Below, piece by piece: positions 49,886 through 60,230 of a DNA stretch of 64,000 nt. Position 1 is the stretch's first letter; each line of letters starts with the position of its first letter. This DNA is from Halobacteriales archaeon QS_4_69_225 (GTDB taxonomy: Archaea; Halobacteriota; Halobacteria; Halobacteriales; Haloarculaceae), in contig PXRL01000011.1 of NCBI GenBank assembly GCA_003020965.1, positions 57,501-121,500 of the forward strand. The letters are read 5' to 3'. The notes under the pieces are model-generated. The model was not told where the DNA came from. It ran no database searches and saw only the letters and a list, made by a program, of their open reading frames with translations. A program made the position numbers and the translations under genes.

Positions 49886-51016
49886 GTGAGGCGACGACGA
49901 CGGTACCTCCAGGCTGCGGGGCTAGCGTTGACCAGCGGGCTCGCCGGGTGTAGCGAGTTCGGTGGTGATGCGCCGACACCGGTTGTGAAGGATACCCAGA
50001 CCAGGACAGCGACAGCCGAGCCGACACCAACGGAGGAATCAACTCCTCGGGAGAACCTGCCGAACACTGACCCTCCGTTATGGCTGAAGCTCATCCCATT
50101 CGATTACTTCGATGACGAAGGCGAATACACCGAGTCGCTGAAGTTCCAGCGAGTAGGTTGGAAATGGTACCTGCAGATGCGGGAAACGACGCCAGAGTGG
50201 GGGACAGCAGGAGATGAAATTTGGTCGTTCCTCCCGTCAAGGTCGAATCTCAAGCTCGTCCCGTCGGCAGACATCCTCAAAACGCCGCACTATGGGGCGC
50301 TGCTTGCTACACTCGGCGTAGAGGGTGGTGTGTTCGATTTCCCGAATCTTGGCCCAGAAATGGAGCGACAATGTGGGCTGACGGCTGACAGTGGTGAACG
50401 GGAGGACGCACGGGTCGTCGACGAGATTATTAATTACACCACTCCAAATGTAATGACGTTTATTGGAGCGGACACCGGTGCAGTCCACGACGCGCTTGCC
50501 GACAATAACCGGAAAGATTATTCAGATGTTGCGGTCACAACATATCTCGGCGGCGACGAAGCTGCGTCGCGAAATATTATTGTGTCTGACGAGTGGTCGC
50601 AGGGAGTCGTGATGGTCGAAACCGGCGACGAGAAAACGGAAGACTTAGTCCCGGCGTTCCAGCGGTCGGCCGGCAGAGGAACCGAGAGCCTGGCGGCCGA
50701 CGAGTCGGTACAGTGGTGTCTGAGTCGGGCGGAGAGTACGGCGCCGATTGTGACCGGAGAGATCAATGGCGACCGGTACGAGTTCGCCGAGCAGGGCCGA
50801 AGCGATCGGAGCGTCGAGCGGCTCGAGCCGTTCGATACGCTCGTAACGACGCTGGACGCGCGCCAGTATTCGGGGACGGCCCAGCACGCGTTCTCTCACG
50901 TCGACGGCGAGCCCCCGACGGCCGACGAGTTGCGGTCGTCGTTCGAGACCGACTCAGGAGAGTGGACGGCCAGCTCCGGGCCCAACGTCTCGAGCATCGA
51001 GGCGTCGTGGGAATAG
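49886..51016 (+). CDS. Tat-type lipoprotein of an unrecognised family (copy 2)
   Basis: 376 residues from GTG. MRRRRRYLQAAGLALTSGLA ends at a lipobox Cys in GLAGCSEFGG. It is a paralogue of copy 1, with shared blocks GWKWYLQMRETTPEWG, PSADILKTPHYGALLATLG, FPNLGPEMERQCGLTADSGE, FIGADTGAVHDALAD and VMVETGDEKTEDLVPAFQRS. The C-terminal block is also shared (FDTLVTTLDARQYSGTAQHA, then DELRSSFETDSGEWTASSGP). Upstream DNA is AT-rich (GAACAGTTTACATTTTTGCG) and likely holds the promoter. Codon third positions in its first half are clearly less GC-rich than in neighbours. Confidence 0.75.
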   Translation: MRRRRRYLQAAGLALTSGLAGCSEFGGDAPTPVVKDTQTRTATAEPTPTEESTPRENLPNTDPPLWLKLIPFDYFDDEGEYTESLKFQRVGWKWYLQMRETTPEWGTAGDEIWSFLPSRSNLKLVPSADILKTPHYGALLATLGVEGGVFDFPNLGPEMERQCGLTADSGEREDARVVDEIINYTTPNVMTFIGADTGAVHDALADNNRKDYSDVAVTTYLGGDEAASRNIIVSDEWSQGVVMVETGDEKTEDLVPAFQRSAGRGTESLAADESVQWCLSRAESTAPIVTGEINGDRYEFAEQGRSDRSVERLEPFDTLVTTLDARQYSGTAQHAFSHVDGEPPTADELRSSFETDSGEWTASSGPNVSSIEASWE

Positions 51017-51299
51017 GCAGGCCTTCTGATAGCCAACGACCGTTCGCAACGGAGCGGCTGGCTTCGAGGGAGTGACGACACGGGGACTCGTCGTTCACGG
51101 CGATGGGGCACTGATTCCGTCCCGGGGCGGGGCGACGGGCGACTCAGAGGCGGTCGGCTTCGTACTGCGAGATGTCGACTCGTAGGCCGAACGCCGGGCG
51201 TCGGTGGTCGGTCGCCGTCGCGGGCCGCATCGGCGGCCCGGCCGGGCCCGATGGCAATCCGACTCGGATCGAACCGGACCGGAGACTGCCCCGGTGTCG

Positions 51300-52283
51300 C
51301 TACACCTCCATGTACTCCTCGTTGAACGTCCACTCGCCGTCGTCGTCGCGGATCATGTACTCGCCGTAGTACGGCACGCGGGTGGCGACGGTTTCGCGGA
51401 ACGCCTCACGAATCTCGGGTCTGGTCATCTCGCCCATGCTCCGGAGGTCGTCGTTGCGGTTGAGACAGCCCTTCAGGTAGCCCTCGTGGGTGACGCGCAC
51501 GCGGTGGCAGTTGGCGCAGAAGGTGGGGTTTTCGACGGGGTCGACGATTTCGACCATCCCCGTCGCCGTCGCATCGGCGCCGTCGGGGCTGACCCAGTAG
51601 CGGTTGCGGTCGTGCATCTCGCGGTGTTCGATTCGGTCAGCCTGCTCGGCGAGCCAGCCGTGGACGCGGTCGATGTCGACGGCCCACTCGGGGCGGCCGG
51701 CCAGTTCGGGCATGTACTCGATGAGCTGGAGCTGGAGGCCCTCGTTCGCGGCGACGTGGTCGACCATCTCGGGGACGTAGCCGGCGGTCCGCTCGAAGAC
51801 GACCATGTTGAGCTTCACCGGGTCGAGACCGGCCTCGAGGGCGGCGTCGACGCCCGCCATCACGTCGTCGTAGGCGGCGCTCTTGGTGACCTCCCGGAAG
51901 GCCTCCGGCGAGAGGGCGTCCTGGGAGACGTTGACGCGTTCGAGGCCGGCGTCAACGAGCGCCGCCGCGCGCTCGGGGAGGAAGGTGCCGTTGGTGGTCA
52001 GCGACGTCTCCATCCCGTCGGGGGTCCGACGGACGATCTCCTCGAGGTCCTGCCGGAGCATCGGCTCGCCGCCGGTGAACTTCACCGCGTCGACGTCGAA
52101 CTCGGCGGCGACCTCCAGAAAGCGGACGATGTCGTCGGTCGACATCTCGTCGTCGGCCGGGTCCATCGGGCCGCGGGTGTCGCCGAGCCCCTCGTTGTGG
52201 CAGTAGACGCAGTCGAAGTTACACCGGTCGGTGAGCGAAACCCGGACGCCGGTGACCTCCCGACCGAACGCGTCTTCGAGCAT
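51300..52283 (-). CDS. moaA: GTP 3',8-cyclase (molybdenum cofactor biosynthesis protein A)
   Basis: 327 residues, a radical-SAM enzyme. The first iron-sulfur motif is [20 protein letters not shown] (C-x3-C-x2-C) near residue 18. [20 protein letters not shown] is the SAM-binding GGE. The second cluster is held by the C-terminal [20 protein letters not shown] and the later Cys in [11 protein letters not shown]. MoaA and MoaC turn GTP into cyclic pyranopterin phosphate, the first molybdopterin step. ATG at 52283 gives the family start. It is divergent from mrp, and the 133-bp gap holds both promoters. Confidence 0.95.
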   Translation of the reverse strand: MLEDAFGREVTGVRVSLTDRCNFDCVYCHNEGLGDTRGPMDPADDEMSTDDIVRFLEVAAEFDVDAVKFTGGEPMLRQDLEEIVRRTPDGMETSLTTNGTFLPERAAALVDAGLERVNVSQDALSPEAFREVTKSAAYDDVMAGVDAALEAGLDPVKLNMVVFERTAGYVPEMVDHVAANEGLQLQLIEYMPELAGRPEWAVDIDRVHGWLAEQADRIEHREMHDRNRYWVSPDGADATATGMVEIVDPVENPTFCANCHRVRVTHEGYLKGCLNRNDDLRSMGEMTRPEIREAFRETVATRVPYYGEYMIRDDDGEWTFNEEYMEV

Positions 52284-52416
52284 ACTCCGAAGGTACGCTC
52301 TCGTGGTGTTAAAATCAGTGGGGAAAAACGCCTGTTCGTAACCCCCAGTGGTTACATCCGCCGGTGCCGGGGGGTCGTTCACAACCCTTATCGTCGGCTC
52401 GTCGCCTACCGTAGAT

Positions 52417-53457
52417 ATGGACGAAAGCGCGATACGCGACCGCCTGCAGTCAATCGAGGACCCGGACCTCGGCGACGACATCGTCTCGCTGGGGCTGGTG
52501 AACGAGGTGGTCGCCGACGCCGAGGCGGTCACGGTCGACCTCGCGCTCGGGGCGCCGTACTCGCCGACGGAGACGGCGATGGCCGGCGAGGTCCGGGAGG
52601 CGCTGTCGGGGCTGGACCGGGACCTCGAGTTGACCGCCAACGTCGACACCGGCCTCGACGACGGCGAGCAGGTGCTGCCGGGCGTCGAGAACATCATTGC
52701 CGTCGCCTCGGGCAAGGGCGGCGTCGGCAAGTCGACGGTCGCGGTGAACCTCGCGGCCGGACTCTCGGAGATGGGCGCCCGCGTCGGGCTGTTCGACGCC
52801 GACATCTACGGCCCGAACGTCCCCCGGATGGTCGATGCCGACGAACGGCCGAAGGCGACCCACGAGGAGAACATCGTCCCGCCGGAGAAGTACGGGGTGG
52901 AGCTGATGAGCATGGACTTCCTCGTCGGCGAGGACGACCCCGTCATCTGGCGGGGTCCGATGGTCCACAAGGTGCTGACCCAGCTGTGGGAGGACGTCGA
53001 GTGGGGGCGGCTCGACTACATGGTGGTCGACCTGCCGCCGGGAACCGGCGACACGCAGCTGACGCTGCTGCAGTCCGTCCCGGTGTCAGGGGCGGTCATC
53101 GTCACGACGCCGCAGGAGGTGGCCGTCGACGACGCCCGGAAGGGCCTGCGGATGTTCGGCAAGCACGACACGCCCGTGCTCGGCATCGTCGAGAACATGT
53201 CGGGGTTCGTCTGCCCGGACTGCGGCGGCGAACACGACATCTTCGACAGCGGCGGCGGCCGCGAGTTCGCCGCGGCCAACGACATGCCGTTCCTGGGCGA
53301 GATCCCGCTGGACCCGGCGGTCCGGGAGGGCGGCGACGGCGGCGCCCCGGTCGTCCTCGACGAAACCCGGGAGGCCGGCGCCGCCCTCCGGGAGTTCGCC
53401 GACGAGACCGCGAACATGCAGGGCATCGTCCGGCGGCGGCAGGTCAGCGGGCGGTGA
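52417..53457 (+). CDS. mrp: Mrp/NBP35 family iron-sulfur carrier ATPase
   Basis: 346 residues. The N-terminal MIP18/DUF59 domain (about 1-80: [20 protein letters not shown]) is followed by the P-loop [20 protein letters not shown] near residue 96, the switch [36 protein letters not shown] and the cluster motif [13 protein letters not shown] (C-x2-C) near 265. Mrp carries iron-sulfur clusters to target proteins. A small gene overlaps its stop by 4 bp. Confidence 0.94.
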   Translation: MDESAIRDRLQSIEDPDLGDDIVSLGLVNEVVADAEAVTVDLALGAPYSPTETAMAGEVREALSGLDRDLELTANVDTGLDDGEQVLPGVENIIAVASGKGGVGKSTVAVNLAAGLSEMGARVGLFDADIYGPNVPRMVDADERPKATHEENIVPPEKYGVELMSMDFLVGEDDPVIWRGPMVHKVLTQLWEDVEWGRLDYMVVDLPPGTGDTQLTLLQSVPVSGAVIVTTPQEVAVDDARKGLRMFGKHDTPVLGIVENMSGFVCPDCGGEHDIFDSGGGREFAAANDMPFLGEIPLDPAVREGGDGGAPVVLDETREAGAALREFADETANMQGIVRRRQVSGR

Positions 53458-53693
53458 CCGTGGCCGACGGAGACGACGCGTTCGAGCCCGACCTCGAGCG
53501 GGCGGCGCTACTGCGGGCCGTCGCCGACGACGTCCGCGGCGAGAGCTCCGAGAGCGAGCAAATCGCCGCGATGCTGTACCGGGTCTCGGACCTCTACGAC
53601 CCCGAGGAGGAGACCACGCCCGCGGAGATCCACCGCAACATCCGGACCATCCTCCGGGTCACGGAGCGCGGCGGGCTGCCGGACCGGGACTGA
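53454..53693 (+). CDS. Small acidic protein coupled to mrp
   Basis: 79 residues from [23 protein letters not shown], then RAVADDVRGESSESEQIAAM and LYRVSDLYDPEEETTPAEIH. It is helical and soluble; I do not recognise a family. A 4-bp start/stop overlap (GTGA) joins it to mrp, so the two are translated from one message. The fit of its frame with haloarchaeal composition supports a real gene. Confidence 0.7.
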   Translation: MTVADGDDAFEPDLERAALLRAVADDVRGESSESEQIAAMLYRVSDLYDPEEETTPAEIHRNIRTILRVTERGGLPDRD

Positions 53694-53740
53694 CGACGGC
53701 GACCGGCAGCTCCTTCCGTCCCCATCTCCCGACAGGGCAC

Positions 53741-53893
53741 ATGGTCGAGACACTGCTGCACACCGGTATCGAGCATCCGAACGTCTGGTGGGTCGTCGTC
53801 CCGAGCATGCTCTCTTTCCTCCTGGGACTGGTCGCGTTCGTCTTCTCGGACCGTATCCGAACGTGGTTCGGCGGGGAGACGGTCGCCGAGTAA
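53741..53893 (+). CDS. Tiny single-helix membrane protein
   Basis: 50 residues: MVETLLHTGIEHPNVWWVVV, then PSMLSFLLGLVAFVFSDRIR and TWFGGETVAE. One membrane helix (about 15-36) is followed by a polar, amphipathic end. It follows the mrp group on the same strand after 47 bp. Its sequence is protein-like, but I know no family for it. The likely start is the ATG at 53741. Confidence 0.55.
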   Translation: MVETLLHTGIEHPNVWWVVVPSMLSFLLGLVAFVFSDRIRTWFGGETVAE

Positions 53894-53951
53894 GCATCCG
53901 CACGACCGTCGCTCGCACGACGCGAGGCCGCCGTCGGCCGGCGTATCGTTG

Positions 53952-53959
53952 TACTTAAG
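53952..53959 (+). promoter_or_regulatory. TATA-box for the tRNA-Ser/ribosomal operon
   Basis: TACTTAAG within GTTGTACTTAAGTGCGG stands out in GC-rich DNA ahead of tRNA-Ser(GCU) and rps13. About 130 bp of transcript would precede the tRNA, which would then be cut out of the operon leader. Confidence 0.55.
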
Positions 53960-54084
53960 TGCGGTCGTAGGGTATCCGTGGACGCAATCGATGCAGGGGC
54001 TCCGGCCCCGAGTCCGAGAGTCCCGGACGTGAGTTCGGGAGTGCACGGAACACGCTCCGTGAGGGCGAGGATACGCGCACGCAG

Positions 54085-54168
54085 GTCGTGGTAGCCAAGC
54101 TTGGCCCAAGGCGCAGGGTTGCTAACTCTGTGGCGCAAGCCTCCGGGGTTCGAATCCCCGCCACGACG
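54085..54168 (+). tRNA. tRNA-Ser(GCU)
   Basis: Acceptor GTCGTGG (54085-54091) pairs with CCACGAC (54161-54167), with discriminator G. The anticodon arm has the loop TTGCTAA with anticodon GCT. A long variable arm and the T arm CGGGG-TTCGAAT-CCCCG mark a class II serine tRNA. It ends 15 bp before rps13. Confidence 0.94.
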
Positions 54169-54182
54169 CTAACCAACCACAC

Positions 54183-54695
54183 ATGAGCGCAGAAGAACCC
54201 ACGGCGGACGAGGAAGACGAGGACATCCAGTACTTCGTCCGCATCGGACAGACCGACCTCGACGGGACGCAGAGCGTCGAGCGGGCGCTGACCGACATGA
54301 GCGGTGTCGGTCGGCGCGTCGCTCGCATCATCGCCGACAGGGCCGGCGTCGACCGCCGGGAGCTGCTCGGCGGGCTCGACGAGGAGACCATCGACGAGAT
54401 CGTCGACCTCGTGGAGGGGTACGCCGAGGAGGTGCCCGGGTGGCTCACCAACCACCAGAACGACTTCTTCGACGGCGAGACCACCCACGAGGTCGGCAAC
54501 GACCTCGAGATGACCCGCCGGCAGGACATCAACCGGATGAAGATGATCGACTCCTACAAGGGCGTCCGCCACAAGCGCGGCCAGAAGGTCCGCGGCCAAC
54601 GAACGAAATCCACGGGCCGGACCGAGGGCACCATCGGCGTCAACGTCGAGGCCATCAAGGAGGACATGGAAGAGGACGGAGGTGACGAGGAGTAA
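54183..54695 (+). CDS. rps13: 30S ribosomal protein S13 (uS13)
   Basis: 170 residues. [60 protein letters not shown] and [20 protein letters not shown] are uS13 signatures. Acidic extensions at both ends are haloarchaeal. First protein gene of the S13-S4-S11-RpoD group; its stop shares an A with the start of rps4. Confidence 0.97.
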   Translation: MSAEEPTADEEDEDIQYFVRIGQTDLDGTQSVERALTDMSGVGRRVARIIADRAGVDRRELLGGLDEETIDEIVDLVEGYAEEVPGWLTNHQNDFFDGETTHEVGNDLEMTRRQDINRMKMIDSYKGVRHKRGQKVRGQRTKSTGRTEGTIGVNVEAIKEDMEEDGGDEE

Positions 54696-55219
54696 TGGCG
54701 CTCGGCACCAACACGAAGTTCTACGAGACGCCGAACCACCCCTTCCAGGGCGAGCGCATCGCCGCGGAAGCTGACCTCGTCTCCCGGTACGGCCTCTCGA
54801 ACAAGGAAGAACTGTGGCGCGCGCAGTCAGAGCTGCGGGACTACCGCCGCGAGGCCCGGCGCCTGCTGGGCGAGGCCCAGGGCGACGCCGAGGCCGCCGG
54901 CGAGGCCGGCAGCGAGTTCATGGCCCGCCTGAAGCGCATCGGCGTTCTCGACGACGAGGAGACGCTGGACGACGTCCTGTCGCTGGACGTCACCGACATC
55001 CTCGAGCGCCGCCTGCAGACGGTCGCCTACCGGCAGGGGCTGGCCAACACGGCCGAGCAGGCCCGGCAGTTCATCGTCCACGGCCACGTCACCGTCGGTG
55101 GCGCTCGCGTCACCTCGCCGTCGTACAAGATCGGCGTCGCCGAGGCCGACCGCATCGAGTTCGACGACACCAGCCCGCTCGACGATGACCTTCACCCCGA
55201 GCGCGCGGAGGACCGATAA
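54695..55219 (+). CDS. rps4: 30S ribosomal protein S4 (uS4)
   Basis: 174 residues. [20 protein letters not shown] is the archaeal start, then [20 protein letters not shown] and the S4 RNA-binding domain [40 protein letters not shown]. It is a primary 16S rRNA binder that begins small-subunit assembly. It overlaps rps13 by one base (TAATG) and ends one base before rps11. Confidence 0.97.
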   Translation: MALGTNTKFYETPNHPFQGERIAAEADLVSRYGLSNKEELWRAQSELRDYRREARRLLGEAQGDAEAAGEAGSEFMARLKRIGVLDDEETLDDVLSLDVTDILERRLQTVAYRQGLANTAEQARQFIVHGHVTVGGARVTSPSYKIGVAEADRIEFDDTSPLDDDLHPERAEDR

Positions 55220-55220
55220 C

Positions 55221-55604
55221 ATGGCAGACGACAAAATCTGGGGCATCGCGCACGTGTATGCCTCGTTCAACAACACGATCATCACGGTAACGGACCTGAC
55301 CGGCGCCGAGACGATCACCAAGTCCTCCGGCGGGACGGTCGTGAAGCAGAACCGCGACGAAGCGTCGCCGTACGCCGCCATGCAGATGGCCGAAGTGGTC
55401 GCCGAGGAGGTCCAAGACGCCGGCATCGAGGGCGTCCACGTCCGGGTCCGCGGCCCGGGCGGCAACCAACAGAGCAACCCCGGGCCGGGCGCGCAGGCGA
55501 CCATCCGGGCGCTGGCCCGGGCCGGCCTCGAGATCGGCCGCATCGAGGACGTGACCCCGGTCCCGCACGACGGCACGCGGGCCCCGAAGAACGCGGGGTT
55601 CTGA
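55221..55604 (+). CDS. rps11: 30S ribosomal protein S11 (uS11)
   Basis: 127 residues. [60 protein letters not shown] and [20 protein letters not shown] match uS11 throughout. An upstream in-frame ATG exists within rps4, but 55221 is the family start. It is one base from the rpoD start. Confidence 0.97.
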   Translation: MADDKIWGIAHVYASFNNTIITVTDLTGAETITKSSGGTVVKQNRDEASPYAAMQMAEVVAEEVQDAGIEGVHVRVRGPGGNQQSNPGPGAQATIRALARAGLEIGRIEDVTPVPHDGTRAPKNAGF

Positions 55605-55605
55605 G

Positions 55606-56388
55606 ATGAGCGAGGAGTACGACGTAACGTTCATCGACCGCGGCGACCAGAGCGCGCGGTTCCTCGTCCGCGGCGTGACGCCGGCCTTCGCCAACGGCGT
55701 CCGGCGGGCGATTCTCGCGGACGTGCCGACGCTGTCGATCGACTCCGTCCGCGTGATCGAGAACTCGTCGGTGATGTTCGACGAGCAGATCGCCCTCCGG
55801 CTCGGTCTCGTCCCGCTGACGACGCCGGACGACTACCGCCCGGACGACGAGGTCACGCTGGCCATCGACGTCGAGGGGCCCGCGACGGCCTACTCGGGCG
55901 ACCTGGTTTCGAGCGACGAGCAGGTTCAACCGGCCGAGGAGAACGTGCCCATCATCGAACTCAAGGAGGGCCAGCGGCTCGAACTCGAGGCCGACGCGGC
56001 GCTGGGCCGCGGCAAGGACCACGCCAAACACCAGGGCGGGGTCGCCGTCGGCTATCGGCACCTCCAGCGCGTGGCGGTCGTCGGCGAGACGGGCGAGTTC
56101 GAGGACGACGACCCGGAGATCGTCCGGGGCGTCATCGAGGAAGGCGCGGCTGAACACGCCCACGCCGACGCCGACGCCGAGAACGGCGACCTCGTCTCCG
56201 CCGAGACCTTCGACAACGACCTCGGCGAGCGGTACCCCGGCAAGGAAATCGAAATCGAGGACGTGCCGAACGCCTTCGTCTTCGACGTCGAGAGCGACGG
56301 CTCGATCCCGGTCGAGGAGCTCGTCCTCGACGCGGTCGGAACGCTGGAAACGCGGGCGAACGAACTGGAAGAGGCGGTCCAGCTGTAA
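55606..56388 (+). CDS. rpoD: DNA-directed RNA polymerase subunit D
   Basis: 260 residues. The alpha-like assembly domain has [52 protein letters not shown] strand (here [20 protein letters not shown]) and the C-terminal [20 protein letters not shown]. It forms the RpoD-RpoL heterodimer on which the polymerase assembles, and is co-transcribed with S13, S4 and S11 in archaea. Its central domain lacks the Cys set of Fe-S cluster forms. tRNA-Leu follows after 130 bp. Confidence 0.96.
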   Translation: MSEEYDVTFIDRGDQSARFLVRGVTPAFANGVRRAILADVPTLSIDSVRVIENSSVMFDEQIALRLGLVPLTTPDDYRPDDEVTLAIDVEGPATAYSGDLVSSDEQVQPAEENVPIIELKEGQRLELEADAALGRGKDHAKHQGGVAVGYRHLQRVAVVGETGEFEDDDPEIVRGVIEEGAAEHAHADADAENGDLVSAETFDNDLGERYPGKEIEIEDVPNAFVFDVESDGSIPVEELVLDAVGTLETRANELEEAVQL

Positions 56389-56519
56389 CCACACGATGTC
56401 CCCTACTACCCGTACGCGACGCGGCGGAGCCGACGGCGGAACAGCCGCGCGTCGGTCGACCGCCGGAGCGGCGGGGACCGAAAGCGCCTTTAGCGGGGAC
56501 GCGAAACGACGGATTGCGC

Positions 56520-56604
56520 GCAGGGATAGCCAAGTCAGGCCAACGGCGCAGCGTTCAGGGCGCTGTCCTGTAGAGGTCCGCAGGTTCAAATCCTGCTCCC
56601 TGCA
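56520..56604 (+). tRNA. tRNA-Leu(CAG)
   Basis: Acceptor GCAGGGA (56520-56526) pairs with TCCCTGC (56597-56603), with discriminator A. The anticodon arm CAGCG-TTCAGGG-CGCTG has anticodon CAG. There is a class II variable arm, and a T arm GCAGG-TTCAAAT-CCTGC. It lies between rpoD and the L18e gene. Confidence 0.94.
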
Positions 56605-56627
56605 TCTACCTTCTCAGGAGAACAACG

Positions 56628-56981
56628 ATGAGTAGCAAGACGAACCCGAGGCTCACGAGCCTCATCGCCGACCTGAAGTCGACCGCCCGCGACGGCGGGG
56701 GCGAGGTCTGGAGCGACGTCGCCGAGCGCCTCGAGAAGCCACGGAGCACGCACGCGGAGGTCAACCTGGGCCGCATCGAGCGGTACGCCCGGGCCGACGA
56801 GACCGTGGTCGTGCCCGGCAAGGTGCTCGGGTCCGGTGCCCTCCGGAAGGAGGTCACCGTCGCCGCCGTCGACTTCTCGTCGACGGCCCGGACGAAGATC
56901 GACGGGGTCGGCGAAGCGATCGAACTCGAACAGGCACTCGAAGACGACCCCGGCGGCGCGAACGTACGGGTGATCCGATGA
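56628..56981 (+). CDS. rpl18e: 50S ribosomal protein L18e (eL18)
   Basis: 117 residues. [60 protein letters not shown] and [20 protein letters not shown] are typical of eL18. First of the L18e-L13-S9-RpoN-RpoK group. Its stop overlaps the L13 start by 4 bp. The SD-like AGGAGAA lies 10 bp before its ATG. Confidence 0.96.
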   Translation: MSSKTNPRLTSLIADLKSTARDGGGEVWSDVAERLEKPRSTHAEVNLGRIERYARADETVVVPGKVLGSGALRKEVTVAAVDFSSTARTKIDGVGEAIELEQALEDDPGGANVRVIR

Positions 56982-57445
56982 GCTACGCGGAGTTCGACGC
57001 CGACGTCGTCGTCGACGCCCGCGACTGTATCGTCGGCCGCGTCGCCTCGCAGGTCGCCCAGCGCGCGCTGGACGGCGAGACCGTGGCCGTGGTCAACGCC
57101 GAGCAGGCGGTCATCACCGGCAGCGAGGAAGACGTCATGTCGGTCTACCGGCAGCGGGACGCGGTCGGCTCCGACCAGGGGCCGAACTACCCCAAGCGTC
57201 CGGACCGCATCTTCAAGCGGGCCGTCCGCGGGATGGTCCCGTACAAGAAAGAGCGCGGCCGCGAGGCGCTGGGTCGGCTGCGCGTCTACGTGGGCAACCC
57301 CTACGAGGACGGCGCGGCGTCGCCGCGGGGCGAAGCCGTCGAAGCGGAGGTCCTCGAGGACACCTCGCTGGATCGGTTGTCGAACATCAAGTTCGTCTCG
57401 CTCGGCACGGTGAGCGAGAACCTGGGTGCTAACGTCACATGGTAA
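56978..57445 (+). CDS. rpl13: 50S ribosomal protein L13 (uL13)
   Basis: 155 residues. [60 protein letters not shown] and [20 protein letters not shown] are uL13 motifs. Its last codons overlap the start of rps9 by 7 bp. Large-subunit assembly protein. Confidence 0.96.
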   Translation: MSYAEFDADVVVDARDCIVGRVASQVAQRALDGETVAVVNAEQAVITGSEEDVMSVYRQRDAVGSDQGPNYPKRPDRIFKRAVRGMVPYKKERGREALGRLRVYVGNPYEDGAASPRGEAVEAEVLEDTSLDRLSNIKFVSLGTVSENLGANVTW

Positions 57446-57837
57446 CCAACACCTCCGGCAAGAAGAAGACGGCCATCGCCCGCGCGACTGTCTCGGACGG
57501 CTCCGGTCGGGTCCGGGTCAACTCCCGGCCCGTCGAGCTGGTCGAGCCCGAGCAGGCGCGGCTGAAGATGCTCGAACCGTTCCGCATCGCCGACGACGAG
57601 TTGCGCGACGACGTCGACATCGACGTCACCGTCTCCGGCGGCGGCTTCGCCGGGCAGGCCGACGCGGTCCGGACCGCCGTCGCCCGCGGACTCGTCGAGT
57701 ACAGCAACGACGCCGAGCTGCGGGACGCGTTCCGATCGTTCGACCGCTCGCTGCTGGTCAACGACGTCCGGCAGTCCGAATCGAAGAAGTGGGGCGGTCC
57801 CGGCGCCCGGGCCCGCTACCAGAAGTCCTACCGGTGA
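57439..57837 (+). CDS. rps9: 30S ribosomal protein S9 (uS9)
   Basis: 132 residues. [60 protein letters not shown], and the C-terminal tail [17 protein letters not shown] that reaches the P-site tRNA, as in all uS9. It overlaps rpl13 and is followed by rpoN after 7 bp. Confidence 0.96.
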   Translation: MVTNTSGKKKTAIARATVSDGSGRVRVNSRPVELVEPEQARLKMLEPFRIADDELRDDVDIDVTVSGGGFAGQADAVRTAVARGLVEYSNDAELRDAFRSFDRSLLVNDVRQSESKKWGGPGARARYQKSYR

Positions 57838-57844
57838 TACAGCC

Positions 57845-58039
57845 ATGATGGTCCCGGTCCGGTGTTTCACGTGCGGCAACGTCGTCGGCGGCCACTGGGA
57901 GGAGTTCAAGACCCGCGCCCGCGAGGGCGACGAGGACCCCGCCGAGGTGCTGGACGAGCTCGGCGTCGAGCGCGCCTGCTGTCGACGGATGCTCGTCTCC
58001 CACAAGGACCTCGTCGACATCGTCTCGCCCTACCAATGA
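57845..58039 (+). CDS. rpoN: DNA-directed RNA polymerase subunit N (Rpb10)
   Basis: 64 residues. The zinc-binding set C-x2-C ... CC is complete: [20 protein letters not shown] at the start and [20 protein letters not shown] near the end. It docks at the RpoD side of the polymerase. Normal length and place in the archaeal S9-RpoN-RpoK order. It overlaps rpoK by 4 bp. Confidence 0.97.
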   Translation: MMVPVRCFTCGNVVGGHWEEFKTRAREGDEDPAEVLDELGVERACCRRMLVSHKDLVDIVSPYQ

Positions 58040-58209
58040 GGGGATCGAACCGCTACGAGAAAGCGCGTATCCTCGGGGCGCGAGCGCTGCAGGTGTCGTA
58101 CGGCGCGCCGGTGCTCGTCGACACCGACCAGACCGAGCCCATCCTCGTCGCCGCCGAGGAGTACGACGCCGACGTCCTCCCGTTCACCGTCCGCCGGGGT
58201 GAGAAGTAG
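58036..58209 (+). CDS. rpoK: DNA-directed RNA polymerase subunit K (Rpb6)
   Basis: 57 residues. [20 protein letters not shown] and [20 protein letters not shown] are the core of Rpb6/omega. The acidic N-terminal extension of eukaryotic Rpb6 is missing, as in other archaea. Its stop is directly followed by the enolase ATG without any gap. Confidence 0.96.
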   Translation: MRGSNRYEKARILGARALQVSYGAPVLVDTDQTEPILVAAEEYDADVLPFTVRRGEK

Positions 58210-59406
58210 ATGACGCTCATCACGGAGGTGCGGCTCCGACGGGTGCTCGACAGCCGGGGCAACCCGACCGTCGAGGCCGAGCTGCGGACCGACGACGGCG
58301 GCTTCGGCCGCGGCGCCGCCCCCTCTGGGGCGTCGACCGGCGACCACGAGGCCGTCGAGCGGCCGGCCGGCGAGGCCATCACCAGGGCCCGCGAGCTGGC
58401 CGTGCCGCGGCTCGAAGGGCAGGTGTACGCCGGCGACCAGCGCGGCGTCGACAACACGCTCCGGGCGGCCGACGGCACCGACGACTTCTCGGAGATCGGC
58501 GCCAACTCCGCGGTGGCGATCTCGATGGCCGCCGCCAAGGCCGCCGCCGACGTGCTCGGTGCGCCGCTGTACCAGCACCTCGGCGGCGCCTTCCGGGGCC
58601 GGGAGTTCCCCGTCCCGCTCGGCAACGTCGTCGGCGGCGGCGAGCACGCCGCCGACGCCACCCACATCCAGGAGTTCCTCGCGGCGCCCGTCGGGGCGCC
58701 CTCGGTGACCGACGCGGCCTTCGCCAACGCCCGCGTCCACGGCGCGGTCGGCGACATCCTCGAGGAACGGGGCGTCGCCGCCGCCAAGGGCGACGAGGGC
58801 GCGTGGGCGCCAGCGGTCGACGACGCGACGGCCCTCGAAATCGTCGACGAGGCCGTCGACGCCGTCGCCGACGAGGTCGGCTTCGAGATCGGCATCGGGC
58901 TCGACGTGGCGGCCGCCGAGCTGTTCGACGACGGCGCCTACCACTACGGCGACGAGACGCGGACGCCCGACGAGCAGGTCGACTACGTCGCCGAGTTGGT
59001 CGACGAGTACGGCCTCGTCTACGTCGAGGACCCCCTCGACGAGGACGACTTCGAGGGGTTCGCGGAGCTGACCGGGCGTATTGGTTCGGAGACGCTCGTC
59101 TGCGGCGACGACCTGTTCGTCACCGACGCCGACCGCATCGAGCGCGGCGTCGAGGCCGGCGCCGGCAACAGCGTCCTGGTGAAGCCGAACCAGATTGGAA
59201 CGCTGTCGGACGCCTTCGACGCCATCGAGCTGGCCGTCGCAAGCGGCTACGACCCCGTCGTCTCCCACCGCAGCGGCGAGACGGAGGACACGACGATCGC
59301 ACACCTCGCCGTCGCGACGGACGCCCCGTTCATCAAGACGGGCACCGTCGGCGGCGAGCGCACCGCCAAGCTGAACGAACTCATCAGAATCGAGGCAAAC
59401 GCATGA
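58210..59406 (+). CDS. eno: Enolase (phosphopyruvate hydratase)
   Basis: 398 residues. [33 protein letters not shown], the metal-site [19 protein letters not shown] and [27 protein letters not shown] with the catalytic Lys, and [20 protein letters not shown] are all intact. It interconverts 2-phosphoglycerate and phosphoenolpyruvate. In archaea it is often embedded in this ribosomal/polymerase operon. It overlaps rps2 by 4 bp. Confidence 0.97.
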   Translation: MTLITEVRLRRVLDSRGNPTVEAELRTDDGGFGRGAAPSGASTGDHEAVERPAGEAITRARELAVPRLEGQVYAGDQRGVDNTLRAADGTDDFSEIGANSAVAISMAAAKAAADVLGAPLYQHLGGAFRGREFPVPLGNVVGGGEHAADATHIQEFLAAPVGAPSVTDAAFANARVHGAVGDILEERGVAAAKGDEGAWAPAVDDATALEIVDEAVDAVADEVGFEIGIGLDVAAAELFDDGAYHYGDETRTPDEQVDYVAELVDEYGLVYVEDPLDEDDFEGFAELTGRIGSETLVCGDDLFVTDADRIERGVEAGAGNSVLVKPNQIGTLSDAFDAIELAVASGYDPVVSHRSGETEDTTIAHLAVATDAPFIKTGTVGGERTAKLNELIRIEANA

Positions 59407-60209
59407 GCGACAACGAAGAGGGGTACGACTCGGAGCTCGACGAGGAACTCGACGAGCTGGAAGGAGAACTCGACGAGGAACCCAACGAGGAGCCCGAGGC
59501 CGCGGCCGAGGAGGCCGACCCCACCGACGACGAACAGCCCGCCGACGCGGCCGCCGACGAGGCGACCGAGGAGGCCGACACGACCGACGACGAGCCGGTG
59601 CTCGACGAGGACGTCATGCCGGACGACGAGGCCGACCTCCTCATCCCCGTCGAGGACTACCTCGCGGCCGGCGTCCACATCGGCACCCAGCAGAAGACCA
59701 GCTCGATGGAGCGGTTCATCCACCGCGTCCGGACCGACGGCCTGTACGTGCTGGACGTCTCGACGACCGACGACCGCATCCGGACGGCGGCGTCGTTCCT
59801 GGCCAACTACAGCCCCGAGCAGATCCTGGTGGCCTCCAGCCGCCAGTACGGCCGGTTCCCGGCCGAGAAGTTCGCCGACGCCGTCGGTGCCCGCGCCCGG
59901 ACCGGCCGGTTCATCCCCGGGACGCTGACGAACCCCGACTACGACGGCTACATCGAGCCCGACGTCGTCGTGGTGACGGACCCCATCGGCGACTCCCAGG
60001 CCGTCAAGGAGGCCATCACCGTCGGCATCCCCGTCATCGCGATGTGTGACTCCAACAACACGACGTCGAACGTCGACCTCGTGGTGCCGACGAACAACAA
60101 GGGCCGCCGCGCCCTCAGCGTCATCTACTGGCTTCTGGCCAACGAGACGCTGGATCGCCGCGGCGCCGAGCCCGGCTACGCCCTCGAGGACTTCGAGACC
60201 GACCTGTAG
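59403..60209 (+). CDS. rps2: 30S ribosomal protein S2 (uS2)
   Basis: 268 residues. A very acidic 75-residue leader precedes the uS2 body: [80 protein letters not shown] and [20 protein letters not shown]. The leader is longer than in most archaea but of the usual haloarchaeal type. Last gene of the operon before the mevalonate kinase region. Confidence 0.96.
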   Translation: MSDNEEGYDSELDEELDELEGELDEEPNEEPEAAAEEADPTDDEQPADAAADEATEEADTTDDEPVLDEDVMPDDEADLLIPVEDYLAAGVHIGTQQKTSSMERFIHRVRTDGLYVLDVSTTDDRIRTAASFLANYSPEQILVASSRQYGRFPAEKFADAVGARARTGRFIPGTLTNPDYDGYIEPDVVVVTDPIGDSQAVKEAITVGIPVIAMCDSNNTTSNVDLVVPTNNKGRRALSVIYWLLANETLDRRGAEPGYALEDFETDL

Positions 60210-60230
60210 GCTCGTTCTCGCGTTTCGAGG

